Positions 1 to 7,002 of a DNA stretch of 43,357 bases are shown one piece after another. Within the stretch, counting starts at the first letter, position 1, and each line of letters opens with the position of its first letter. A program made the position numbers and the translations under genes. The notes beneath the pieces are model-generated. The model was not told the origin of the DNA and searched no databases. It saw only the letters and a list, made by a program, of their open reading frames with translations. The stretch lies in the NCBI GenBank assembly GCA_028711655.1, contig JAQTRU010000005.1, positions 1-43,357 of the forward strand. The letters are read 5' to 3'. The stretch comes from Patescibacteria group bacterium. Its GTDB lineage: Bacteria; Patescibacteriota; Patescibacteriia; Patescibacteriales; JAQTRU01.

Positions 1-566
1 TTTTTAATCCTAAATAAAAAAAAAATGGCGTAATTATAATGGAATAAAATCCAGGCGGCGATTAAAGGCGTAATCGCGCCCAAAGAAATAGCCGTAGCCT
101 CCATTAAACCGAGCTGTTTCGCCCGGTTGCTTTTGCTTGTAAATTTAGCCAAATCGGTATGGAGCGGTATCCAGTACATTATACGGTGAATAGTAAGAAA
201 AAATATAGATAAAGCGAGGAAAAAAAACACTTCTTTGTAATTCCAAAGCCATTCGGAAGAGTTAACTTTCCGGTCGAGAAGATAAAATATAAAGTAAAAA
301 ACAGCCCCCCAAATTATACTTACCCATAAAGATCGGCGCAGGCCCACTTTGTTCAAATGCTTGGCCCCCAAAGCAACGGTCAGGCCGTACAACAGATTGC
401 CGATAAGATAATAATAAATTACGAACCTTAAATTGAGGTTAAATAATTCGTATAAAAAAATCGGCAAAAATAACCCTAACAATCCGTCGGTAATGCGCAA
501 AACCATCCGGCCGGAATAAAGGGAAACAAACCCGTGGGAAATTCTGCCTTTAAAATATTTGAACAT
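1..566 (-). CDS. MFS-type permease, N-terminal part (runs off the window)
   Basis: Reading from ATG at 566-564 gives an open frame to base 1 with no stop, starting MFKYFKGRISHGFVSLYSGR. It is rich in hydrophobic segments (GLLGLFLPIFLYELF, VIYYYLIGNLLYGLTVALG, LWVSIIWGAVFYFIFYLL, FFFLALSIFFLTIHRIMYW, ending AISLGAITPLIAAWILF). Spacing and polar loops fit a major facilitator permease, in which case about 190 of roughly 400 residues are seen. The substrate cannot be told. It lies downstream of leuS on the same strand, separated by a 147-base spacer with an inverted repeat. A run of nine or more A near base 20 is a possible frameshift site. The family call is inferred from the hydropathy pattern, not from a signature motif. 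Confidence 0.6.
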   Translation of the reverse strand, partial: MFKYFKGRISHGFVSLYSGRMVLRITDGLLGLFLPIFLYELFNLNLRFVIYYYLIGNLLYGLTVALGAKHLNKVGLRRSLWVSIIWGAVFYFIFYLLDRKVNSSEWLWNYKEVFFFLALSIFFLTIHRIMYWIPLHTDLAKFTSKSNRAKQLGLMEATAISLGAITPLIAAWILFHYNYAIFFLFRIK

Positions 567-580
567 AGGTTAGGCGCTTA

Positions 581-638
581 GTTAAATAGTTAATTAGTTA
601 AACGGGTTTCTGATTAAAAAACTAATCAACTATTTAAC
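581..638. repeat. AT-rich inverted repeat between leuS and the permease gene
   Basis: The arm at 581-599 (GTTAAATAGTTAATTAGTT) is the reverse complement of 620-638 with one mismatch, leaving a 20-base loop. The arms are built from near-heptamer words (AGTTAAA/AGTTAAT). There is no clear T-run, so it is more like the other intergenic repeats of this window than a classical terminator. A run of ten C follows at 660-669. Confidence 0.75.
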
Positions 639-712
639 TATTTAGCTGCTTTAAGTAATCCCCCCCCCCAGCCAATAATCAGTTTAATAATCCGCCAGCC
701 GGCGAAAGCAAT

Positions 713-3154
713 TTATTTAATAACAATATTTATCAGCTTCCCTTTTACAAAAATAGTTTTAACAATTTCTTTCCTCTCTAGCCATTTCTTCACTTTCTCG
801 CTTTTCATCGCTTCTTCTTTAGCTTCTTTTTCGGAAATATCAGCCGCCGCGAGGATAGTATCGCGCAATTTGCCATTGACTTGTATAACCAGATTTATGG
901 TCTCGTCTTTTACTAATTTTTTATCATACTCCGGCCATTTGGCTTTAAAAATACTTTCTTTACCTGTCCCGCCTTGGCGGTGATTACCCAACTCATGCCA
1001 CAATTCTTCAGCTAAATGCGGAGCAAACGGCGCTAAAAGAATAATGAATAATGAATAATGAATAATGTCAACTTTTTCCGCTTCTTCCATCTTGTTCGCC
1101 AAAATCATCATGGCGCTGACGGCAGTATTTAATTTAAACTCCTCTATGTCATCACCCACTTTCTTAATGGTTTTATGAAGCAGATTGCTTAACTCCCTAT
1201 CATTTTCCGCTTTTCCGATTTTAGCTTTTATCTTTATCGCTTTTTCCAAAAACTTCCTCGCCCCGATCAAACCGTTAGTGCTCCAAGCGCAAGGCTGGGA
1301 AAACGGCCCCATAAACATTTCATAAACCCGCATGGAGTCAGCCCCGTATTTTTCCACGATATCATCGGGATTGATTACATTGTGCCAGCGCTTGCTCATT
1401 TTCCGCCCGTCCTCGGCTAAAATCAAGCCGACATGCTGCAAGCGCGTAAATGGTTCAGAATAATTGACAGCGCCGAGGTCAAATAAAAACTTATGCCAAA
1501 AACGAGCATAGATTAAATGCCTGGTGGCATGCTCGGCCCCGCCCACGTAAAAATCAACCGGCGACCAATATTTTTCTTTTTTCTTATCTACCAGCGCCTT
1601 ATCGTTTTTCGGATCAATATATCTTAGCCAATACCAGGAGGAGCCGGCCCACTGCGGCATCGTATTGGTTTCGCGTTTTCCCGGCCCGCCGCACTTAGGG
1701 CATTTAGTGCTTACCCAGTCTTTGATATTAGCCAAAGGCGATTCGCCTGTTCCGGTCGGCGCATAATTTTTCACATCCGGCAACTTTACCGGCAAATCCT
1801 TTTCCGGAACGGCGACAGCTCCGCATTTGTCGCAATGAATAATCGGAATCGGTTCGCCCCAATATCTCTGCCGCGAAAACACCCAGTCGCGAAGTTTATA
1901 ATTAACTGTTTTCTTTGCCTTGCCTTGTTTTTCCAGCCACTCTATAATCTTTGGTCGCGCTTCAGCCGAGGTTAAGCCGTCAAACTCTCCTGAATTAACC
2001 AATATTCCTTCTCCGGAAAAACATTCTCCCAAGCTCTTTACTCTTTCCCACAATTTAGAATCTTTATCTTTTGGACGGATAGAAACTTTTAGGGGCAAAT
2101 TGTAAATTTTGGCCATTTCAAAATCTCTCTCATCGTGGGCATCGGCAAAAACCGCGCCAGTGCCATAGCCAACTAAAACAAAATCGGAAATCCAAACAGG
2201 CATCTCGTCTCCCGTAGCCGGATTAATAACATAAGTCCCCGTAAAAACACCTGTTTTATTTTTATTTAATTCAGTCCTCTCTAAATCGGACATGCTGGCA
2301 ACTTTTTTTATGTAGCCATTAACTTCTTTTTTTTGTTCATTGGTGGTAATTTTTTGCACCAACCTATGCTCTGGAGCAAGAATTAAAAAAGTTCCAGAAA
2401 AAATCGTATCAATTCTGGTGGTAAAAACCGGAATAGCTTCATCACTATTTTTGATTTGAAAATCTATCTCTGCTCCTTCTGATCGTCCAATCCAATTCTT
2501 CTGCATTTCCTTGATTGATTCTTCCCAGTCCGGCAATTTTTCTAAATCATTAAGCAGGCGCTCGGCATAATCCGTAATTTTCAAAACCCATTGCCGCATC
2601 GGCTTCCTTTCAATTTCCGAACCGCAGCGTTCGCATTTGCCGTCTTCCAAATCCTCATTAGCCAGTCCGGTTTGGCAGGATGGACACCAATTTATCGGCT
2701 CATAAGACTCATAAGCTAAGCCCTTTTTAAACATCTGCAAAAATATCCACTGCGTCCATTTATAATAGGCGGGGTCAGTCGTGTTAATTTCTCTGCCCCA
2801 GTCATAAGTAAAGCCAAGTTTTAAGAGCTGATTTTTAAAAACTTTTACATTTTTTTCTGTGGCTACTCTGGGATGAACCTTATTTTCAATCGCGTAATTC
2901 TCGGCTGGCAAGCCGAAAGCGTCCCAGCCCATAGGGTGCAAGACATTATATCCTTGCATCATCTTCATCCGGGCAAAAACGTCCGTGGCAATATAACCTT
3001 TGGGGTGCCCGACGTGCAGCCCGGCTCCGGACGGATAAGGAAACATATCCAAAATGTAATATTTTTTCTTTTTTTTATCGTCTTTGGTTTCATACAGTCT
3101 CTCTTCATCCCATTTCTTCTGCCATTTTTCCTCTATTTTTTTATGGTCGTACAT
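713..3154 (-). CDS. leuS: Leucyl-tRNA synthetase
   Basis: Charges tRNA-Leu with leucine in the cytoplasm. The 813-aa protein has the class I HIGH-type motif (HVGHPKGY), a zinc-ribbon CPSCQ...CERCG pair in the insertion, the CP1 editing domain with the threonine-rich stretch FTTRIDTIFSGT, a WAGSSWYWLRY segment and the KMSKR form of the KMSKS loop, followed by the anticodon-binding domain. I prefer ATG at 3154 (MYDHKKIEEKW) over the upstream TTG at 3163; neither has a Shine-Dalgarno sequence. Two repeat insertions lie inside the gene: a GC palindrome at 963-987 (coding NHRQGGTG) and four heptamers ATAATGA at 1041-1068 (coding HYSLFII), both in the C-terminal third and both preserving the frame. 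Confidence 0.97.
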   Translation of the reverse strand: MYDHKKIEEKWQKKWDEERLYETKDDKKKKKYYILDMFPYPSGAGLHVGHPKGYIATDVFARMKMMQGYNVLHPMGWDAFGLPAENYAIENKVHPRVATEKNVKVFKNQLLKLGFTYDWGREINTTDPAYYKWTQWIFLQMFKKGLAYESYEPINWCPSCQTGLANEDLEDGKCERCGSEIERKPMRQWVLKITDYAERLLNDLEKLPDWEESIKEMQKNWIGRSEGAEIDFQIKNSDEAIPVFTTRIDTIFSGTFLILAPEHRLVQKITTNEQKKEVNGYIKKVASMSDLERTELNKNKTGVFTGTYVINPATGDEMPVWISDFVLVGYGTGAVFADAHDERDFEMAKIYNLPLKVSIRPKDKDSKLWERVKSLGECFSGEGILVNSGEFDGLTSAEARPKIIEWLEKQGKAKKTVNYKLRDWVFSRQRYWGEPIPIIHCDKCGAVAVPEKDLPVKLPDVKNYAPTGTGESPLANIKDWVSTKCPKCGGPGKRETNTMPQWAGSSWYWLRYIDPKNDKALVDKKKEKYWSPVDFYVGGAEHATRHLIYARFWHKFLFDLGAVNYSEPFTRLQHVGLILAEDGRKMSKRWHNVINPDDIVEKYGADSMRVYEMFMGPFSQPCAWSTNGLIGARKFLEKAIKIKAKIGKAENDRELSNLLHKTIKKVGDDIEEFKLNTAVSAMMILANKMEEAEKVDIIHYSLFIILLAPFAPHLAEELWHELGNHRQGGTGKESIFKAKWPEYDKKLVKDETINLVIQVNGKLRDTILAAADISEKEAKEEAMKSEKVKKWLERKEIVKTIFVKGKLINIVIK
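963..987. repeat. GC-rich palindromic unit inside leuS
   Basis: A 25-base stretch with the core CCCGCCTTGGCGG is identical to 17192-17216 inside lepA, and 19 of its first 20 bases recur at 38332-38351 in the MurE-like gene. On the minus strand leuS reads it as N-H-R-Q-G-G-T, while lepA reads it in another frame as V-I-T-A-K-A-G-Q. The similarity is therefore in the DNA, not in the proteins. Confidence 0.85.
1041..1068. repeat. Heptamer array ATAATGA x4 inside leuS
   Basis: Four tandem seven-base copies (last copy ATAATGT) lie in coding sequence just before the LLAPFAPHLAEELW motif. The same word recurs in the secF-secD spacer near 41372-41392. Confidence 0.85.
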
Positions 3155-3200
3155 ATAATTCAAATTACAATTATATCTTAATACTATCCTAAAATTCCTT

Positions 3201-3236
3201 AAAAATCAAATGCCCGAAGATTCGTTCTTCGGGCAT
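3201..3236 (-). terminator. Intrinsic terminator after the xth/small ORF unit
   Basis: A perfect 11-base-pair stem (3210-3220 with 3226-3236, core TGCCCGAAGA, 5-base loop) is followed on the minus strand by TTGATTTTT. It lies just downstream of the stop of the 40-aa ORF. The plus strand also has a T-rich tail, so it may work in both directions. Confidence 0.75.
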
Positions 3237-3267
3237 GTTTTTGTGTTTGCTGGTTGCGGGCCGAAAG

Positions 3268-3390
3268 TTAAGAGGGCCCGCCAAGATAAGGATATTCATC
3301 TTCGTCTTCCTCTTCAACTACCGGCCTGTCGTCCGGAGGTATTGCTTCCAAATCCGATTGTGGTCTTTCCTCATCCGTTTGACGGCACAT
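3268..3390 (-). CDS. Small acidic protein, 40 aa
   Basis: ATG at 3390-3388 opens a 40-codon frame ending in TAA at 3270-3268. The protein starts MCRQTDEERPQSDLEAIPPD and ends with the acidic tail EEEDEDEYPYLGGPS. A strong Shine-Dalgarno sequence (AAAAGGAGGGG) sits about 3-8 bases before the ATG, which is rare in this window, and a perfect terminator follows. It starts 20 bases after the xth stop, so the two are probably cotranscribed. It has no signal peptide or membrane segment and I recognise no family. The tail could mimic nucleic acid or bind basic partners; that is speculation. The support for it being a real gene is the RBS-ORF-terminator arrangement, not homology. Confidence 0.6.
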   Translation of the reverse strand: MCRQTDEERPQSDLEAIPPDDRPVVEEEDEDEYPYLGGPS

Positions 3391-3410
3391 ATTCCCCTCC
3401 TTTTGGATTT

Positions 3411-4163
3411 TTATTCTACTTCGATTCCAACCGGGCAATGGTCAGAACCATGAATTTTTTCGAAAATGAACGCTCTTTTTACCTGTTTTATAAATTTAGC
3501 AGAAACGCAAAAATAGTCAATCCGCCAGCCGATATTCCTGGCCCGGGCGCTAAATCGATAACTCCACCAAGAATACTGGACTTTATTTTTATTAAAATAA
3601 CGGAAAGTGTCTATAAAACCGGAGCTTAAAAATTTAGTCATCCAATTTCGTTCCTCATGGGTAAACCCAGGGTTGCCGATATTGTCTTTCGGCCTAGCCA
3701 AATCAATTTCTTCATGCGCCACATTAAAATCACCGGTTATAATAAGGGGCTTCTTTTCTTCCAGCTTTTTTAAATATTTTAACAGCTTATCATTAAACTT
3801 TAATTTAAAATCCAAACGAGATAATTCATGGTTAGCATTAGGGAAATAAACATTAACTAAATAAAAAAAGCCGCAGTCCAGAACCTGAACCCGGCCCTCA
3901 TTATCCCAGTCTAAATAAGGTAAAATTTTTGTCGCCAACCCCTCTTTTACTAAAATCGCCGTGCCGCTATATCCCGGCCGCTCGGCCGGATGCCAATACT
4001 CTTTATAACCCCCAAAATCAAAATTTTCTTTAAGCCGGGCAATATCAGAAATTTTAATTTCCTGCAGACATAAAATATCCGGTTTTTGCTTTTTTAAAAA
4101 ATTCAAAAAGCCTTTGCGCGCGACCGCCCTTATACCATTAACATTCCAGGATAATATTTCCAT
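3411..4163 (-). CDS. xth: Exodeoxyribonuclease III (AP endonuclease)
   Basis: Cuts DNA at abasic sites and degrades 3' ends during base excision repair. The 250-aa length is normal for the family. The EEP-fold motifs are all visible: WNVNGIRA at the N-terminus (N7), LQEIK with the metal-binding E35, ITGDFNVAH with the Asp/Asn pair, a WRIDYF segment, and the terminal GSDHCPV with D241 and H242. The start is the ATG at 4163 (MEILSWNVNG), the canonical N-terminus. It heads a likely repair unit with the small acidic ORF downstream. The LigD phosphoesterase gene lies 207 bases upstream, beyond an inverted repeat. Confidence 0.96.
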   Translation of the reverse strand: MEILSWNVNGIRAVARKGFLNFLKKQKPDILCLQEIKISDIARLKENFDFGGYKEYWHPAERPGYSGTAILVKEGLATKILPYLDWDNEGRVQVLDCGFFYLVNVYFPNANHELSRLDFKLKFNDKLLKYLKKLEEKKPLIITGDFNVAHEEIDLARPKDNIGNPGFTHEERNWMTKFLSSGFIDTFRYFNKNKVQYSWWSYRFSARARNIGWRIDYFCVSAKFIKQVKRAFIFEKIHGSDHCPVGIEVE

Positions 4164-4180
4164 AATGTTACGAATTACAA

Positions 4181-4360
4181 ATTTTATACAAATTCACAAA
4201 TACCAAACAAACTCTTTCTTTTCGCAAAGACACAAAAACACTAAAACACGGAAAACACTTATGTTTTTGTGTTTTGAGGCCGAAGGCCGTGTGTTTTTGT
4301 GTGTTTCCGTATTTCTTATTTGTAATTTGTGTATATTTATAAACAAATTTGTGAATTTGT
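4181..4360. repeat. Nested inverted repeat between xth and the LigD-PE gene
   Basis: Outer arms ACAAATTCACAAAT (4188-4201) and its exact reverse complement (4347-4360) enclose a second pair, ACACAAAAACAC (4230-4241) with GTGTTTTTGTGT (4291-4302), and a small GGCC-GAA-GGCC core near 4279-4289. The spacer is AT-rich and without a convincing gene. Confidence 0.75.
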
Positions 4361-4370
4361 CTAAATTCTT

Positions 4371-4814
4371 TTATGTTTTATAAATCAGCCAATTCTTTTT
4401 ATCCTTGAACCGCACTAAGACATATTGGCCTTTTAATTTTTTGCCAAGCAAATTAAATTTAAAACTTCCACTTTTTAAACTACCTTCAACTAATTCCCAT
4501 TTTCCCTTGTCCCAAATTTCCACTATCCCCGCTCCGTATTCCCCTTCGGGAATGACACCAAAAAAATTAATGTAATCAACCGGATGATCTTCCACCCGAA
4601 CCGCTAATCTTTTTATTCCTTTTTTCCCTGGTACGCCCTTGGGCACGGCCCAGGACTTTAGCGCGCCCTCCATCTCTAGCCTGAAATCATAATGCAGGTT
4701 GCGAGCTTGATGTTTCTGGACAACAAAACGGGAAAAATTGGTTTTTTTAACTTTGGCCTTCGGTTCCGAGGTTTTTTTAAAATCCCGTTTTTGCTTATAC
4801 TTATCAAGCATCAT
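4371..4814 (-). CDS. Stand-alone LigD-type 3'-phosphoesterase domain
   Basis: Matches the 3'-phosphoesterase (PE) module of bacterial end-joining ligase LigD, which removes 3' phosphate and ribonucleotide blocks from DNA ends. The 147-aa protein carries the family core FVVQKHQARNLHYDFRLE, with the likely metal ligands H35, H41 and D43 and R45, then the AVPKG, VEDHPVDY (H77) and IPEGEYG motifs. No ligase or polymerase domain is attached, as in other known stand-alone PE proteins. The start is the first of two adjacent ATG codons at 4814; the second (4811) is an alternative. The ATG overlaps the TGA of the upstream 49-aa ORF, implying translational coupling. With xth nearby it suggests a small DNA-end clean-up group. 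Confidence 0.92.
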   Translation of the reverse strand: MMLDKYKQKRDFKKTSEPKAKVKKTNFSRFVVQKHQARNLHYDFRLEMEGALKSWAVPKGVPGKKGIKRLAVRVEDHPVDYINFFGVIPEGEYGAGIVEIWDKGKWELVEGSLKSGSFKFNLLGKKLKGQYVLVRFKDKKNWLIYKT

Positions 4815-4960
4815 TTATTTTTGATAATCCTTTGCAAATTCCGCACACTAGCCCCGCTCACTTTCATTTTTAGCCTTTTTTTCCTGTCTCTCTTCCTATA
4901 CTTTTCTTCCACCTTCTTTTCCAGCTCCGTATGTTTCAATTTATGATTTTGTTTATTCAT
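4811..4960 (-). CDS. Small basic protein, 49 aa, coupled to the LigD-PE gene
   Basis: ATG at 4960-4958 opens a 49-codon frame (starts MNKQNHKLKHTELEKKVEEK, ends VSGASVRNLQRIIKNK) whose TGA overlaps the ATG of the phosphoesterase gene by four bases. The sequence is very rich in Lys/Arg, with an amphipathic helical N-terminal half and a short conserved-looking tail. It could bind nucleic acid and act with the phosphoesterase; that is inference from charge and coupling. No Shine-Dalgarno sequence is seen, but an AT-rich TATAAT-like stretch lies just upstream. I do not recognise a named family. Confidence 0.6.
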   Translation of the reverse strand: MNKQNHKLKHTELEKKVEEKYRKRDRKKRLKMKVSGASVRNLQRIIKNK

Positions 4961-5258
4961 AGGAAAAATGATATAATATTATAAGACTTACGCCTTTAAA
5001 TGGGCACATAATTCAATTACCAAAATAAATGTAATAATTTTTACCTTAATCTCCCATAAATTTACAAATCTTTTCACAAATCTACAAATTTTATAATCAT
5101 TATTCAATTAATATTTGTAAATTTGTAGTGGATTTGTGGATTTGTAGGAAATAACTCAAGAAATATAGAATTAACTTCTGGGTTAGTACTTAGATAACTG
5201 ACTAACTCAAGTGCATAAATCCATATCTTTATCATAGATAAAATTCACTATTTTAGCA
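4961..5258. repeat. AT-rich divergent spacer with inverted ACAAAT words
   Basis: This spacer between the divergent 49-aa ORF and the DsbA-like gene holds no convincing ORF. Words of the type CACAAATCTACAAAT (5075-5089) recur inverted at 5113-5146, forming an imperfect hairpin around 5061-5147. It presumably also contains the promoters for both directions, but I could not pick a confident plus-strand promoter. Confidence 0.6.
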
Positions 5259-5957
5259 ATGGAAACCGGACAAAAAAAATGGTATACAAAATGGTGGGGA
5301 ATTTTGCTTATACTTTTTCTCACTTTATTTCTGATTGTCCTTGTGGCTTTAATTTTTTATATTGCTGATACGGCCAACCGGATGAAAAGCGGCCAATGGC
5401 AAAATGATAAAATGCTGGCTGATTTAAGCCAATATCAAGCGCCCAAAATCAACCCAACAATAACCGGCGCTAACAACTATTGGCTTGGTTCGGCCAAACC
5501 TAAAATTACAATCGTGGAATTCGCCGATTTTGATTGTCCGCTTTGCCAAAATTCATTTTTTAATATCCGGGAAATCAGCTTGAGATATAAAAATGATGTT
5601 AAAATAATATTCAGGGACTATCCGATTTATGAAAATTCGGTAAACCTGGCTTTAGCCGGGCGTTGCGCCGGAGAGCAGGGATTGTTCTGGCTGATGCATG
5701 ACAAACTTTACGCCCAGCAGGGAAAATTTGAGTTAAACCAGTTGCCTGATTTTGCCAATCAAATCGGAGCGAATATAACAAAATTTAACGATTGCTTAAG
5801 CAATGAAAAATATTTAAACGACATAAAAAAAGATTATGCGGATGGGCAGTCTTTGGAAATAAGGGGCACGCCGACCTGGTTTATAAACGGCTATAAAATT
5901 GAAGGCGACATCCCCTATGATTTATTCATCCAGATAATTGAGGAATTGATAAAATAA
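5259..5957 (+). CDS. Membrane-anchored DsbA-family thiol oxidoreductase
   Basis: A predicted extracytoplasmic thioredoxin-fold protein that forms or isomerises disulfides in exported proteins. Of 232 aa, residues 12-35 form an uncleaved membrane anchor (WWGILLILFLTLFLIVLVAL). A thioredoxin domain follows with EFADFDCPLCQNSF, giving the active-site CPLC (C93, C96), and the cis-proline loop RGTPTWFINGYKI near the C-terminus, as in the DsbA/BdbD group. The start ATG at 5259 has no Shine-Dalgarno sequence. It is a natural partner for the cysteine-rich exported tails of the two pilin genes encoded a few kilobases downstream, though that pairing is inference. Confidence 0.9.
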   Translation: METGQKKWYTKWWGILLILFLTLFLIVLVALIFYIADTANRMKSGQWQNDKMLADLSQYQAPKINPTITGANNYWLGSAKPKITIVEFADFDCPLCQNSFFNIREISLRYKNDVKIIFRDYPIYENSVNLALAGRCAGEQGLFWLMHDKLYAQQGKFELNQLPDFANQIGANITKFNDCLSNEKYLNDIKKDYADGQSLEIRGTPTWFINGYKIEGDIPYDLFIQIIEELIK

Positions 5958-6045
5958 TTGAGTTTAACCACTTAACATGAAAATCATAAATTAAAGATTT
6001 GTGGAATTCGTTTTATTAGTTTTTATTCGTGTAAATTAGTGTTAT

Positions 6046-6588
6046 ATGAAACAAATTAGAATTCATGGCCGCGGCGGGCAGGGTGTGGTAACCGCCGCCG
6101 AATTAATCGCCATCGCGGCTTTTGCCGACGGGAAACAGGCCCAGGCTTTCCCTTCTTTTGGCGTGGAAAGAACCGGCGCTCCGATTGAATCCTTTGCCCG
6201 CATTGACGACAAACCGATCAGAATCAGAGAGCATGTTTATGAACCCGATGTTTTAATAATCCAGGATTCCTCTTTGCTTAATACCGTTGATGTCGCCAAA
6301 GGCGCCGGCGAAAACACTTTGGTTATAGTAAACACAACGAAAAATAAAAACGAGCTTAAAATAAATTTGCCGGAAAAAAATATTCACGCTGTGGACGCCA
6401 CAAAAATCGCTTTGGAAATAATCGGCAAAAATATTGTTAATACCATAATTCTGGGGGCTTTTGCCAAAGCAACGAAATTAGTCAGCCTAGACGGCCTTAA
6501 AAAAGCTATAAAACAAAAATTTAAAGATAAGGGCAAGGATATAATAGAAAAAAACGTTAAAGCCGTAACCAAAGCTTACAATTCTTAA
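6046..6588 (+). CDS. porG: Pyruvate:ferredoxin oxidoreductase, gamma subunit
   Basis: Part of the four-subunit enzyme that oxidises pyruvate with CoA to acetyl-CoA and CO2, reducing ferredoxin. The 180-aa protein opens with the family signature IRIHGRGGQGVVTAAELIA and continues with QAFPSFGVERTGAPIESF, typical of the gamma domain. The closest families are the gamma subunits of pyruvate and 2-oxoacid oxidoreductases, so another 2-oxoacid substrate cannot be excluded. It is the first gene of porG-porD-porA, with 44 bases to porD. The upstream spacer (5958-6045) is repeat-like and has no clear Shine-Dalgarno sequence. Confidence 0.93.
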   Translation: MKQIRIHGRGGQGVVTAAELIAIAAFADGKQAQAFPSFGVERTGAPIESFARIDDKPIRIREHVYEPDVLIIQDSSLLNTVDVAKGAGENTLVIVNTTKNKNELKINLPEKNIHAVDATKIALEIIGKNIVNTIILGAFAKATKLVSLDGLKKAIKQKFKDKGKDIIEKNVKAVTKAYNS

Positions 6589-6632
6589 AATAGTATTCGT
6601 ATATTCGTAATTAATTCGTAATTCGTAGGAGT

Positions 6633-6899
6633 ATGAAAATTAACATAACCGCAAAACCGGGATCAACCATGAAAAATAAAACCGGCGGCTGGCGGACATT
6701 TAAGCCGAAAATCGATTTGAATAAATGTATTGGTTGCGGAATTTGCTCAAGAGTTTGCCCGGAAGGCGCCGTCGAGATGATAAACAATAAAGAAGGAAAA
6801 CCAAAACCAAAAATAGATTATGATTATTGCAAGGGCTGCGGTGTCTGCGCCGCCGAATGCCCGGTTAAAGCGATTATAATGGAATTAGACAAGAAGTGA
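6633..6899 (+). CDS. porD: Pyruvate:ferredoxin oxidoreductase, delta subunit (2x[4Fe-4S])
   Basis: An 88-aa ferredoxin-like subunit that carries electrons from the catalytic core. Two complete cluster motifs are visible: C32-x2-C35-x2-C38-x3-C42 (CIGCGICSRVCP) and C66-x2-C69-x2-C72-x3-C76 (CKGCGVCAAECP). The N-terminal segment KPGSTMKNKTGGWRTFKP matches the usual PorD lead-in. The start is the ATG at 6633; the preceding AGGAG is too close to the ATG to be an ordinary Shine-Dalgarno sequence and belongs to the ATTCGTA repeat words of the spacer at 6590-6630. Confidence 0.95.
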   Translation: MKINITAKPGSTMKNKTGGWRTFKPKIDLNKCIGCGICSRVCPEGAVEMINNKEGKPKPKIDYDYCKGCGVCAAECPVKAIIMELDKK

Positions 6900-7002
6900 G
6901 ATTCTTGGGATTCTTGAGATTTTTAGGATCTTTGGGATATTTAAAATTCCTAAGAATCGCAAGAATCGTAAAATTCCTAAGAATCCAAAATATTTAAATT
7001 GT
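6900..7002. repeat. Repeat-word spacer between porD and porA
   Basis: The spacer consists almost wholly of variants of GATTCTTGGGATT and CCTAAGAATC, in opposite orientations (left half GATTCTTG-like, right half CAAGAATC-like), so it can fold as an imperfect hairpin. The same words occur at 17590-17630 and 18590-18630. Confidence 0.7.

Noticed and set aside
3210-3629. Plus-strand ORFs opposite xth and the small acidic gene
   Set aside because: They cross the terminator hairpin and read antisense to well-supported genes.
4811-4814. Recoded UGA (genetic code 25)
   Set aside because: UGA ends several genes at sensible places and is not found inside conserved domains.
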